A stretch of 12,956 nucleotides of DNA from Deltaproteobacteria bacterium (GTDB lineage: Bacteria > Desulfobacterota_B > Binatia > UBA9968): contig JAPUHZ010000251.1 in the NCBI GenBank assembly GCA_027297485.1, positions 1-12,956 on the forward strand, written 5' to 3'. The notes under the pieces were generated by a model, which was not told the DNA's origin, made no database searches, and was given only the letters and a program-made list of their open reading frames with translations. Positions 6,114-12,956 of this stretch are shown here, piece by piece. Positions within the stretch are counted from its first letter, which is position 1, and every line of letters begins with the position of its first letter. The position numbers and the translations under genes were made by a program.

Positions 6114-7340
6114 TCATTCTTTTTCTTCCACCCTACAGAGGGATTTTCCCCGAGCAAAGCTGATACGGAGGAGATCACCGATTTTAAGAAAAGCAGCATC
6201 TTTTACGATAACCCCTTCGGGCATTTTGTGCGCGATACTATAGCCCCGCCCCAAGACGGCTAGAGGGCTTAAGCTGCTTAATCGTCCTGCGCCATGAGTC
6301 AAACGATCCTTCAGCCGGTTAAGACGATCCTGGAAACGGCGCCATAGACTCAAGGAAAGTTCATCCACGCGCATCTGATTCTCCCTGAGTCGCCGTGTGG
6401 GATCGACAAGCCTCCGTGCCAAGCCGGCCCACATCTCCTTTCCGGTCTCAAGCCTAGTTTGGATCACCCTGAGGAGACGTCTCTCTAGACTCTGGATTTC
6501 CTCCACGAGACCTTCCCTACGGGGCACCACCATTTCCGCTGCCGCCGTCGGAGTTGGGGCACGATGGTCCGCGACAAAATCGGCAATGGTAAAGTCCACC
6601 TCATGGCCTATGGCAGAGATGACCGGAATCGGCGAAGCAAAAATGGCTCGCGCAACTACCTCTTCATTAAAGGCCCAGAGATCCTCCAACGACCCTCCCC
6701 CCCGTCCGACAATCATCACCTCAGCCATCCCCGACTGACCGAGTTCTGTGATCCCATCAGCAATTTCCAAAGCCGCTCCCTCTCCTTGAACTTTCGCCGG
6801 CCGAATGACCACTCGACGGCCTGGGAACCGATCCCCCAAGACACGAAGTATGTCTTGGAGTGCCGCTCCCTGCCGGGAGGTGACGATCCCAATAGAGCCC
6901 GGCAAGAACGGCAATGGCCTTTTCCTCTCAGCAGCAAACAGGCCCTCTTCCCCAAGTCTTTTCTTTAACTGTTCAAAGGCCAGATAAAGTGCGCCTCGGC
7001 CTCTGGGCTCCATGGATTCCACATAGAGCTGCAGGTCCCCGCGCACCGAATAAAGACTAATCCGACCAAAACACAACACCTCCATCCCGTTCTCCGGCTG
7101 AAAGGAGAGATTGAGCCCCTGCCGCCGGAACATGACAGCGGCAATCTGACTCTTATCGTCCTTTAGGGTGAAGTAGAAATGACCGGAAGGTGGGACACGA
7201 AAATTGGAAATCTCCCCCACAACCCAGAACGTGTCCAGCTCTCTCTCGAGGGTCCCCTTGATAACTTGGTTAAGATCGCTAACGGTTAAGAAAGCACGCG
7301 GCTCGTCTGCAAACAAAGGCAGTCCTGCTTCCTTTTTCAT
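6114..7340 (-). CDS. xseA: Exodeoxyribonuclease VII large subunit
   Basis: A 408-residue XseA, the catalytic subunit of exonuclease VII, which trims single-stranded DNA in repair and recombination. An N-terminal OB-fold (about 17-112, with VVGEISNFRVPPSGHFYFTLKD) is followed by the conserved nuclease core: GIVTSRQGAALQD (151-163), VGRGGGSLEDLWAFNEE (211-227) and SAIGHEVDFTIADFVADHR (242-260). A coiled-coil region follows (about 275-360), then the C-terminal LGRGYSI motif. It is somewhat shorter than the 456-residue E. coli protein, mainly in the coiled coil. AAGGGAA lies directly before the ATG. The M23 gene begins one base after its stop, indicating co-translation, and xseB comes after that gene. 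Confidence 0.95.
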   Translation of the reverse strand: MKKEAGLPLFADEPRAFLTVSDLNQVIKGTLERELDTFWVVGEISNFRVPPSGHFYFTLKDDKSQIAAVMFRRQGLNLSFQPENGMEVLCFGRISLYSVRGDLQLYVESMEPRGRGALYLAFEQLKKRLGEEGLFAAERKRPLPFLPGSIGIVTSRQGAALQDILRVLGDRFPGRRVVIRPAKVQGEGAALEIADGITELGQSGMAEVMIVGRGGGSLEDLWAFNEEVVARAIFASPIPVISAIGHEVDFTIADFVADHRAPTPTAAAEMVVPRREGLVEEIQSLERRLLRVIQTRLETGKEMWAGLARRLVDPTRRLRENQMRVDELSLSLWRRFQDRLNRLKDRLTHGAGRLSSLSPLAVLGRGYSIAHKMPEGVIVKDAAFLKIGDLLRISFARGKSLCRVEEKE

Positions 7341-7359
7341 TTCCCTTATCCGGCCCCCA

Positions 7360-7399
7360 CAAAAGGATTAGCCCTCCAGAGGGAGGGCTAATCCTTTTG
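7360..7399 (-). terminator. Perfect 18-bp inverted repeat between ctpA and xseA
   Basis: CAAAAGGATTAGCCCTCC (7360-7377) and its exact complement (7382-7399) enclose the 4-base loop AGAG. It sits 63 bases past the ctpA stop and 19 bases before the xseA start. On the minus strand the descending arm ends CCTTTTG, so T residues lie in the stem and not in a free tail, which makes it an atypical intrinsic terminator. It probably separates the ftsE-ctpA unit from the xseA unit or blocks 3' exonucleases, allowing partial read-through. A dispersed repeat is also possible. Confidence 0.6.
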
Positions 7400-7462
7400 C
7401 AAAACGGTTCTCTACCTTTCATTTTACAATTTGTATTCTGACTTTTCCGGCGTGCTTTACAA

Positions 7463-8788
7463 TCAGGCAGCCTTCTTCTGAACCAACTGTTTAAAGACAT
7501 CCCAGCCCTTCAATAGCTCCAAGGCACGTTTAAGCTGAGCGTCATTTTCAATGCTGTCTTCGCGCCGTTGTGGCGCTGACTTTTCTTTGTCTTTCCCCTT
7601 CTGTTGGTTCTCTAAATGCCCTGGAAGGTTCTCCTCCCTCAGGCTGGGTCGCCTTTTCTTCGCCGCCTTGGCCTTTTGAATCGGCAAGTTTTCCATAATG
7701 ATATCGGGTATAATCCCAGTAGCCTGGATGGAGCGGCCTTTGGGGGTGAAATAGCGGGCCGTAGTTAGGCGTAGCGCAGAATGGTCATCCAAGGGGAGAA
7801 TGGTCTGGACTGAGCCCTTGCCGAAGCTCTTGGTCCCCAGAATGACAGCCCGTTTATGATCCTGCAGGGCTCCGGCCACGATCTCGGAAGCGCTAGCGCT
7901 TCCTCCGTTCACCAGGACCACCACTGGAAATTTAGTCCAAGAGCCGCCCTTCCGGGCAAAATATTTCTGCTTCTGACTCTCCAGACGTCCCTCCGTGTAG
8001 ACAATCAGGCCGGAGTCGAGAAAGAGATCGGTAACCCTCACGGCCTGCATCAGAAGCCCCCCTGGGTTATTGCGCAGATCGAGCACCAGACCTTTAATTC
8101 CCCCCTTCTCCGATTCCAGCTTCTCGATGACCTTTTGCAGATCTCGGTCCGTACGCTCCTGAAACTGGGCGATACGAACATAGACGTAACCTTCCTCCAA
8201 CGTGCGGCTGCGGACACTTTTGATTCGAATCGTGTCCCGGATAATGGTAAACTTTAAAAGATCCGTAACTTCCTCCCTCTTGATCGAGATAGTAATCTTG
8301 CTTCCTTTAGGGCCGCGCATCTTCTTTACCGCCTGCATCAAGGTCATATCTTTGGTAAATTCATCCTCGATCTTAACGATCTTGTCCCCAGACTTAATCC
8401 CCACCCGGTAGGCAGGCGTGCCCTCAATTGGAGAGACGACCGTCAGGATACCCTCCCTAATGGTAATCTCAATGCCCAAGCCGCCGAACTTCCCCTGGGT
8501 ATCCATCTGGAGATCTTTATAGAGGTCAGGGGTTAGGTAGGCGCTGTGGGGGTCCATGGAATGGAGCATTCCGTTAATGGCCCCCATGATCAACTCTTTG
8601 GTATTGACTTCGTCCACATAATTGTTCCTGACTATTGCCAAAATATTGGTGAAAGTCTCCAAACTCTCATATTCCTCCCGGGGGATGGCCGATACATCCG
8701 TTACCGCCTGACCGCTCAGAAAGAAAACCAGCCCCAGAAATAACAGCAACAACATAACAGAATACCCATGTCTTTTGACAAGCCGCAT
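7463..8788 (-). CDS. ctpA: S41-family C-terminal processing peptidase (CtpA)
   Basis: A 441-residue periplasmic serine protease anchored or secreted through an N-terminal hydrophobic segment (about 10-30). After a helical region (40-90) comes a PDZ domain (about 95-180, with GGLGIEI and GDKIVKI), then the S41 core with DLRNNPGGLL (237-246). The Ser-Lys dyad is visible as S299 in GGSASASEI and K324 in SFGKGSVQ, with Q328, the same 25- and 29-residue spacing as B. subtilis CtpB S309/K334/Q338. The C-terminus (about 372-415) is a charged, lysine-rich low-complexity linker before a final short helix. It follows the EnvC-like gene by 65 bases, a pairing seen in several phyla; substrates may include cell-wall hydrolases or their activators, which is inference. 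A GAGGAG site six bases upstream fixes the ATG. Confidence 0.95.
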   Translation of the reverse strand: MRLVKRHGYSVMLLLLFLGLVFFLSGQAVTDVSAIPREEYESLETFTNILAIVRNNYVDEVNTKELIMGAINGMLHSMDPHSAYLTPDLYKDLQMDTQGKFGGLGIEITIREGILTVVSPIEGTPAYRVGIKSGDKIVKIEDEFTKDMTLMQAVKKMRGPKGSKITISIKREEVTDLLKFTIIRDTIRIKSVRSRTLEEGYVYVRIAQFQERTDRDLQKVIEKLESEKGGIKGLVLDLRNNPGGLLMQAVRVTDLFLDSGLIVYTEGRLESQKQKYFARKGGSWTKFPVVVLVNGGSASASEIVAGALQDHKRAVILGTKSFGKGSVQTILPLDDHSALRLTTARYFTPKGRSIQATGIIPDIIMENLPIQKAKAAKKRRPSLREENLPGHLENQQKGKDKEKSAPQRREDSIENDAQLKRALELLKGWDVFKQLVQKKAA

Positions 8789-8794
8789 AGCAAT

Positions 8795-8800
8795 CTCCTC
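8795..8800 (-). promoter_or_regulatory. Ribosome binding site of ctpA
   Basis: GAGGAG on the minus strand, six bases before the ctpA ATG, is the clearest Shine-Dalgarno in the window. The AT-rich spacer before it (about 8801-8845, including TATAAT-like words on the minus strand) might hold an internal promoter for ctpA, but I see no matching -35 box. Confidence 0.6.
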
Positions 8801-8853
8801 AATGAATATTATCCTAAAATCTATTTTATATTATATTAAACGCCGCCAAATAG

Positions 8854-10017
8854 CTATCGTTCTCTGAACCAGGGAAGGGGGTCCAAAGGTTTGCCTCCTT
8901 TACGGATCTCAAAATAGAGCCGAGCCCCAGTGAGGGAGTCGCTGTCCCCTACTAATGCTATCGGCTCACCCCTTCGGACAGATTCCCCGGTCTTTTTCAA
9001 CAGGTCGGAGAGATGGGCATAAATCGTATAATACCTTTGCCCGTGATCAACAATCATCATCTTCCCGTATCCCAATAACCGATCGGCAAAGACGACTTTA
9101 CCTCCCTCCACGGCCTTAATCTCTTCCCCTAGAGGGGCTTCAATATCTATCCCTTTACGAAAAAGCTCAGCAGAAAACTTCGGGTGCCTCGTCTTCCCAA
9201 ACCTCCTCCTCACCTCACCCCGAACCGGATAGTCCAGCCTGCCCCTCATCCTCTCAAAACCGATCTCTGGACGCAGTCCCTTGGACCTCACGACTAATTT
9301 CCTACTGAACTCATCCATCATTTTCTGCAGCCTCTGCGCCGCCCGTTCCAGTTCCTTAAGCGCACGCACATGGGCTTCCTTTTGCCGCCGCAGACCGGAT
9401 AGAATCTTCCTCTTTTTTTTCCTTTCTAAACGGATGGACTTCTTAACCTTAACTAACCTCCCTCTCTGTCCATCCACCTCCTCTCTCTTTCGCGCCAACT
9501 CCCCCTTAAGGACCTGTTGACGGGCAAACTCCATGCGCAGGCGTCCCACCAGCCCCTGGTCATGAGCCAGCATCAACTCTAAATAACGCTTGCGCTGCAT
9601 TAGCTCGACTACAGAAAATCCCCCATTAAGGAGAATGAATGGACTCCCCCCTCTCTGCCATTTGTAAAGTGCCCGTGCCCTCCTTTTCAGAAGCTCCTTT
9701 CTCATCCTCAGAGACGAGTTTATTTTTTTAGCCTCTTGCTCTCTTCTTTGTAGATCCACCAAAATAGGCTCCAACCTTGTGTTTATCCTTTTTAACCTTC
9801 TATTTTTCCTGTCCAATTCTTTTTCAATTTTTTCCAAATCATGAAGGACTGAGCCTTCCTTTTTCAGTGTCTTTGTAATCCCTCGCTTCTCTTTCTCAAT
9901 CTTCCTTTGAATCCCTTTAAGTTCCGTCTCTACCTCCCCCGCGTATATCATCGGGATTGAGAGAAAAAAGAGAAGCGCCGCCAACAGCGAGATCATTCCG
10001 TGAACTACCTTCCCCAT
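8854..10017 (-). CDS. envC: EnvC-like murein hydrolase activator
   Basis: A 387-residue periplasmic protein with an N-terminal signal peptide (about 1-26), a long basic coiled coil (about 30-245, interrupted by a restraining-arm-like segment near 115-150) and a C-terminal LytM domain (about 260-385). The LytM fold is kept, with GIDIEAPLGEEIKAVEGGKV, DHGQRYYTIYAHLS and LYFEIRKGGKPLDPLPW. However, the first zinc His is R287 and the usual TGPHLH is TGARLY, so two further ligands are R366 and Y368; D291 and H335 remain. That loss matches E. coli EnvC, which activates amidases and does not cut murein. Its frame overlaps ftsX by 13 bases, and known EnvC is controlled by FtsEX at the septum. The amidase partner is not in the window. 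Confidence 0.9.
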   Translation of the reverse strand: MGKVVHGMISLLAALLFFLSIPMIYAGEVETELKGIQRKIEKEKRGITKTLKKEGSVLHDLEKIEKELDRKNRRLKRINTRLEPILVDLQRREQEAKKINSSLRMRKELLKRRARALYKWQRGGSPFILLNGGFSVVELMQRKRYLELMLAHDQGLVGRLRMEFARQQVLKGELARKREEVDGQRGRLVKVKKSIRLERKKKRKILSGLRRQKEAHVRALKELERAAQRLQKMMDEFSRKLVVRSKGLRPEIGFERMRGRLDYPVRGEVRRRFGKTRHPKFSAELFRKGIDIEAPLGEEIKAVEGGKVVFADRLLGYGKMMIVDHGQRYYTIYAHLSDLLKKTGESVRRGEPIALVGDSDSLTGARLYFEIRKGGKPLDPLPWFRER

Positions 10018-10913
10018 GTCTTAAGAGACCTTTTAAGAGAGAATAGACTCCCTCCTGCCCCCATGGCCCATCCGAGAAAGAGCAAGAGGAAAAGCCCCCC
10101 TGAATTGAGAAAATGGAACTGCTCCCGAGCAGCAAAGACCCCAAACAAGGAAGGAAGCCGGACACTAAGGAAGAGAAAAAGTAACCAAAGCAAAAGGAGT
10201 GAGAGGGCCGCCCCCACGATGCCCTGAATCATCCCCTCGATAACAAAAGGGGCTTTAATCAGTCCCTCTGATGCGCCGACCAACTGCATAATCTCAATCT
10301 CATCTTTGCGCGCAAGGACCGCCAGTTTCACGGTGCTCCCCACAATTAGAAAGGTGGCAATAAAAAGAAAACCGCCGAGGACCCACTTCGCCCACTGAAT
10401 CCCTAACACCAGGAGGCTCAACTTCTCCATCCACTCTCCAGGATACTCGACCTCGCTGACCCCCCGCACTATGCGAAGTCGCTCGGCCAAACTTTCTACA
10501 GAGGCTCGGTCGCGATGGAGTTTTTTGAGAGCAATCTCCAGAGAGGAGGGTAGGATGTCGGCCTGCAAACCCTCAAGTACGCCGGACTGGGCCCCCAGGG
10601 CCTGTTTAAAATTCTCCCAAGCCTCCTTTTTTGAGACAAATCGGACCCTCTCCACCTCAGGGTAAGAACGCATGCGTTCCACGAGCGATTTGACCTCTTT
10701 CGGGGTAAGGCCGTCCTCTAAATAAGCAAAAATCTCGATCTGACTCCCCCACCCCTTTAGCAAGCCGTGGAGATTTTCTTGAATGAGGAGAAACCCCCCG
10801 AAAATAAATAGGGTCATAGCCATGGTCCCAGAGGTCAGAATATGCGTCCAGATCAATTCCCTTAGGCTTTTGAAGACGCATCGGAAAACAAAAGAAACTT
10901 GCGGGACCTTCAC
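10005..10913 (-). CDS. ftsX: Cell division permease FtsX
   Basis: A 302-residue membrane protein with the FtsX topology: a short cytoplasmic N-terminus, one transmembrane helix (about 24-45), a periplasmic domain (about 50-165) that includes PEVERVRFVSKKEAWENF, and three C-terminal helices (about 170-198, 220-250 and 272-290). The conserved KDEIEIMQLVGAS segment between the second and third helices is the cytoplasmic coupling loop that contacts FtsE. FtsX does not transport a known substrate; it relays FtsE ATP hydrolysis to periplasmic murein-hydrolase activators, here very likely the EnvC-like protein encoded next. It starts with GTG in a GTGA overlap with the ftsE stop, a typical translationally coupled pair. 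Confidence 0.95.
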   Translation of the reverse strand: MKVPQVSFVFRCVFKSLRELIWTHILTSGTMAMTLFIFGGFLLIQENLHGLLKGWGSQIEIFAYLEDGLTPKEVKSLVERMRSYPEVERVRFVSKKEAWENFKQALGAQSGVLEGLQADILPSSLEIALKKLHRDRASVESLAERLRIVRGVSEVEYPGEWMEKLSLLVLGIQWAKWVLGGFLFIATFLIVGSTVKLAVLARKDEIEIMQLVGASEGLIKAPFVIEGMIQGIVGAALSLLLLWLLFLFLSVRLPSLFGVFAAREQFHFLNSGGLFLLLFLGWAMGAGGSLFSLKRSLKTWGR

Positions 10914-11596
10914 GGGCTATCCTCCCCATCCGCAAGGCTCGAGTCGCCCATCAAGCGTCCCCGCTCCAGAAAAACCACCCTAAGACTAAACCGTTTGAGC
11001 AGCCCTGTATCATGGCTGGCAATCAAAATCGTGGTCCCCCTCTTATGCATCTTCAAAAAGAGTCGTATGGTCTCCTCAGCCATGTCGGGATCCAGGTTCC
11101 CTGTCGGTTCGTCGGCCAGAACCAGGACCGGGTCGTTGACCAAGGCCCGTGCGATCGCTACCCTCTGCTGCTCGCCGCCGGAAAGCGTTGGCGGTCTGGC
11201 ATCGTGCTTCTCCTTGAGTCCAAGCTCACGCAGGAGGTGAAAGGCCCTTCTCCTGCTTTCCCGTTTAGAGGTCCCGACCACCTCGGCAGCCAAGGCGACG
11301 TTTTCCAGTGCGGTCATGGTGGGAAGGAGTTTAAACTCCTGAAAAACGAGGCCGATTTCCCGTCGCAACTCTGCGACCCCCCCCCCGTTCAGGCGTGTGA
11401 TGTTCCGGCCATTGACAATAATCTGGCCTTCGGTCGCCTCCTCTTCGCGAAAAAGGAGCTTTAAAAGGGTAGTCTTCCCAGCCCCGCTGGGTCCGCTTAG
11501 AAAAACGAACTCACCCTTCTCGATCTGGAGATGAATATCCGAAAGGGCGGGATAATTGGGAGGGTAGATCTTAGAAACACGAAAGAGATGAACCAT
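10910..11596 (-). CDS. ftsE: Cell division ATP-binding protein FtsE
   Basis: A 228-residue cytoplasmic ABC ATPase. Walker A is GPSGAGKTT (35-43, K41), the Q-loop glutamine is Q86 in VFQEFKLLPTMTALENV, the signature is LSGGE (138-142), Walker B is VLVLADEP with E163 as catalytic base, and the SHD H-loop follows near 195. The FKLLP stretch after the Q-loop is characteristic of FtsE compared with other MacB/LolD-type ATPases. FtsE pairs with FtsX at the division site. The first gene of the minus-strand series, it is divergent from the radical SAM gene across a 129-base gap. I see no strong Shine-Dalgarno before the ATG and no clear minus-strand promoter. Confidence 0.96.
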   Translation of the reverse strand: MVHLFRVSKIYPPNYPALSDIHLQIEKGEFVFLSGPSGAGKTTLLKLLFREEEATEGQIIVNGRNITRLNGGGVAELRREIGLVFQEFKLLPTMTALENVALAAEVVGTSKRESRRRAFHLLRELGLKEKHDARPPTLSGGEQQRVAIARALVNDPVLVLADEPTGNLDPDMAEETIRLFLKMHKRGTTILIASHDTGLLKRFSLRVVFLERGRLMGDSSLADGEDSP

Positions 11597-11641
11597 TAAA
11601 ACTGCCAGGACGGACCATGTGAGAGCCCGTGTTTAATACGC

Positions 11642-11670
11642 TTGACATCAACTGGAGTGGCTGTTAGATT
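11642..11670 (+). promoter_or_regulatory. Possible sigma70-type promoter (upstream of the radical SAM gene)
   Basis: A consensus TTGACA (11642-11647) is followed after 17 bases by TAGATT (11665-11670), a 4/6 match to the -10 box. It would give a leader of roughly 50 bases before the ATG at 11726. It competes with the stronger -10 at 11715, so only one may be real. Confidence 0.3.
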
Positions 11671-11714
11671 TCGCTAAGTTCCCGTAAGAGCAGCTTTACC
11701 TTTGTAATTGTTAC

Positions 11715-11720
11715 TATAAT
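11715..11720 (+). promoter_or_regulatory. Perfect TATAAT -10 box, possible leaderless start
   Basis: TATAAT ends five bases before the ATG at 11726, so transcription would start about at the initiation codon. The best -35 candidate is TTTACC (11695-11700) at a short 14-base spacing. AAGG between the box and the ATG is too close to act as a normal Shine-Dalgarno, which also suits leaderless translation. Confidence 0.45.
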
Positions 11721-11725
11721 AAGGT

Positions 11726-12956
11726 ATGCCAAATCAACTTACAAGTATAAGACAGATGGACCCCACGGAAAAGCAGTTGATTAAGAGATTCCGGATCGTT
11801 CTGATCAAACCCTCCAAGTATGATGATAACGGATACGTCATTCGCTTTTGGAAAGGCGTTCTACCGAGCAACACGCTCAACGTGCTGCATGGCTTGACTG
11901 AAGATGTGAAAACCCGTCGGGTCTTTGGAGATCTTAAGATTGAGATCGTTACGTTCGATGAGACAGCCGAAAAGGTTCCAATCCAAAAAATCATCCGCTG
12001 GAGTCGCCATCCTGGCACAAAGCTTCTGGTCTGCCTAGTCGGTGTCCAGACCAACCAATTCCCACGGGCCCTTTATATAGGAAAACAGTTCCGCGCTCAT
12101 GGCATCGACGTCATCATGGGCGGATTTCACACGAGCGGGACCATTTCGATGCTGGGGGAACAGGAACCGGATATCCAGGAGCTTTTCAGGGAGTCTATAT
12201 CCGTCGTCTCCGGAGAGGCGGAAGGAAAGTGGGAGGGAATTCTGTCCGACTGTATCAGGGGAGAACTCCAACCTCTCTACAGCTACGCCCAGGATCTCCA
12301 AAATCTCGTCAATATTGAAAACGCCCCTCTACCGCTGATAAGCCCGAAGACGATGAAACACTTCGCCAAGCCTGCCTTCGGGACTGCCGATACTTCACGG
12401 GGCTGTCCTTTTGCGTGCACCTTTTGTACGATTATCAATGTCCAAGGCCGCATGATGCGGGAGCGGAGCCCCAAGAATATCGCCACGCTCATGCGCAAGA
12501 ATTATATCGAGCATGGCGTCTCCTACTACTTTTTTACTGACGACAATTTTGTCCGGAAAAAATTCTGGCGTGAGACCTTCGAGGCTATCATCCAACTACG
12601 AGAAGAAGGTATTAAAGTCTCTTTTATGATGCAAGTGGACCTTGCCCGAAAGCCTAAGGATTTCGTTTCCCTCGCCGCCAAGGCCGGCTGCACTCAAGTC
12701 TTCATCGGAATGGAGAGCGTGAATCCGGAAAACCTGAAGGCAGAAGGAAAAGGGCAAAATCACGTCGAAGAGTACCAAGGCATTATTCAGGAATGGCATG
12801 ACGCTGAGATTGTGGTCCACACGGGATACATCATCGGGCTTCCCTGCGATACCAAAGAGCAAGTGCCCCAGGACATCCGCTACCTCATGGATGTCCTCAA
12901 GCCGGATCAGGCATCGTTCTTTATGCTGACCCCACTGCCCGGATCCCACGACCACC
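11726..12956 (+). CDS. B12-binding-domain radical SAM protein (partial, 3' end beyond window)
   Basis: The frame is open for 410 codons and runs off the right edge. Residues about 20-170 form a Rossmann-like cobalamin-binding region (LVGVQTNQFPRALYIGKQF, then IMGGFHTSG at 130-138 and SGEAEG at 162-167). A radical SAM domain starts near 222 with the [4Fe-4S] cysteines C227, C231 and C234 in RGCPFACTFC. Later motifs are FFTDDNF (269-275), QVDLARKP (303-310), GMESVNPE (328-335) and YIIGLPCDT (368-376). No DxHxxG cobalamin motif is obvious, as is common in this class. Such enzymes do B12-dependent methylations or rearrangements; the substrate is unknown. ATG 11726 is chosen because an in-frame TAA lies two codons upstream (11720-11722); ATG 11756 is an alternative. 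Confidence 0.93.
   Translation, partial: MPNQLTSIRQMDPTEKQLIKRFRIVLIKPSKYDDNGYVIRFWKGVLPSNTLNVLHGLTEDVKTRRVFGDLKIEIVTFDETAEKVPIQKIIRWSRHPGTKLLVCLVGVQTNQFPRALYIGKQFRAHGIDVIMGGFHTSGTISMLGEQEPDIQELFRESISVVSGEAEGKWEGILSDCIRGELQPLYSYAQDLQNLVNIENAPLPLISPKTMKHFAKPAFGTADTSRGCPFACTFCTIINVQGRMMRERSPKNIATLMRKNYIEHGVSYYFFTDDNFVRKKFWRETFEAIIQLREEGIKVSFMMQVDLARKPKDFVSLAAKAGCTQVFIGMESVNPENLKAEGKGQNHVEEYQGIIQEWHDAEIVVHTGYIIGLPCDTKEQVPQDIRYLMDVLKPDQASFFMLTPLPGSHDH

Noticed and set aside
6113..6199. Longer N-terminus for the M23 peptidase
   Set aside because: It would lie inside xseA in another frame and place 29 residues before an evident signal peptide; the ATG at 6112 is more sensible.
7279..7500. 73-codon minus-strand frame between ctpA and xseA
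   Set aside because: It spans the 18-bp inverted repeat and the ends of both flanking genes in a different frame, with no recognisable product.
12035..12955. Minus-strand open frames at the right end
   Set aside because: They are antisense shadows of the radical SAM gene, whose CxxxCxxC and other motifs are on the plus strand.
1..12956. CRISPR array, insertion sequence, prophage or defence island
   Set aside because: No regularly spaced repeats, transposase, integrase or known defence protein is visible; the content is housekeeping.

Overview
The window is an almost purely housekeeping stretch of a diderm (Gram-negative type) bacterial chromosome. From about position 449 to 11596 all ten genes lie on the minus strand, with short gaps or overlaps. 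One partial gene on the plus strand enters at each end of the window. The gene set (FtsEX plus an EnvC-type activator, a CtpA protease, bacterial-type Dxs/IspA isoprenoid enzymes, a large B12-dependent radical SAM protein) fits lineages such as Desulfobacterota, NC10/Methylomirabilota or Nitrospirota, but I cannot place the organism from sequence alone. Base composition looks intermediate and I see no abrupt compositional change suggesting a recently acquired island.

Layout in the minus-strand transcription direction (right to left): ftsE - ftsX - envC-like - ctpA (cell division and cell wall hydrolysis); an 18-bp perfect inverted repeat; xseA - M23 peptidase - xseB (exonuclease VII, with an intact secreted M23 peptidase between its two subunit genes); ispA - dxs - tlyA (isoprenoid precursor synthesis and an rRNA methyltransferase); ugpQ-like glycerophosphodiesterase. 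On the plus strand, positions 2-94 hold the last codons of a protein whose tail resembles CorC/HlyC transporter-associated domains. From 11726 to the right edge runs a B12-binding-domain radical SAM protein, divergent from ftsE and preceded by a perfect TATAAT placed so that its transcript could be leaderless.

The first four minus-strand genes form a known functional unit. FtsEX in the inner membrane transmits ATP hydrolysis to the periplasmic EnvC-like coiled coil, whose LytM domain has lost zinc ligands and should act as an amidase activator, not as a hydrolase. CtpA may trim periplasmic cell wall factors. A second LytM/M23 protein downstream keeps all its metal ligands, so the window pairs a degenerate and an apparently active LytM protein. 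XseA and XseB together form exonuclease VII. Dxs makes DXP for the MEP pathway and IspA condenses its products into a C15-type prenyl diphosphate.

I found no convincing novel multi-gene system, CRISPR array, insertion sequence or tRNA gene. The points most worth a second look are a cluster of perfect hairpins in the convergent intergenic region at about 165-266, the divergent active-site loops of Dxs, the radical SAM gene with its possible leaderless promoter, and the M23 gene splitting xseA from xseB.
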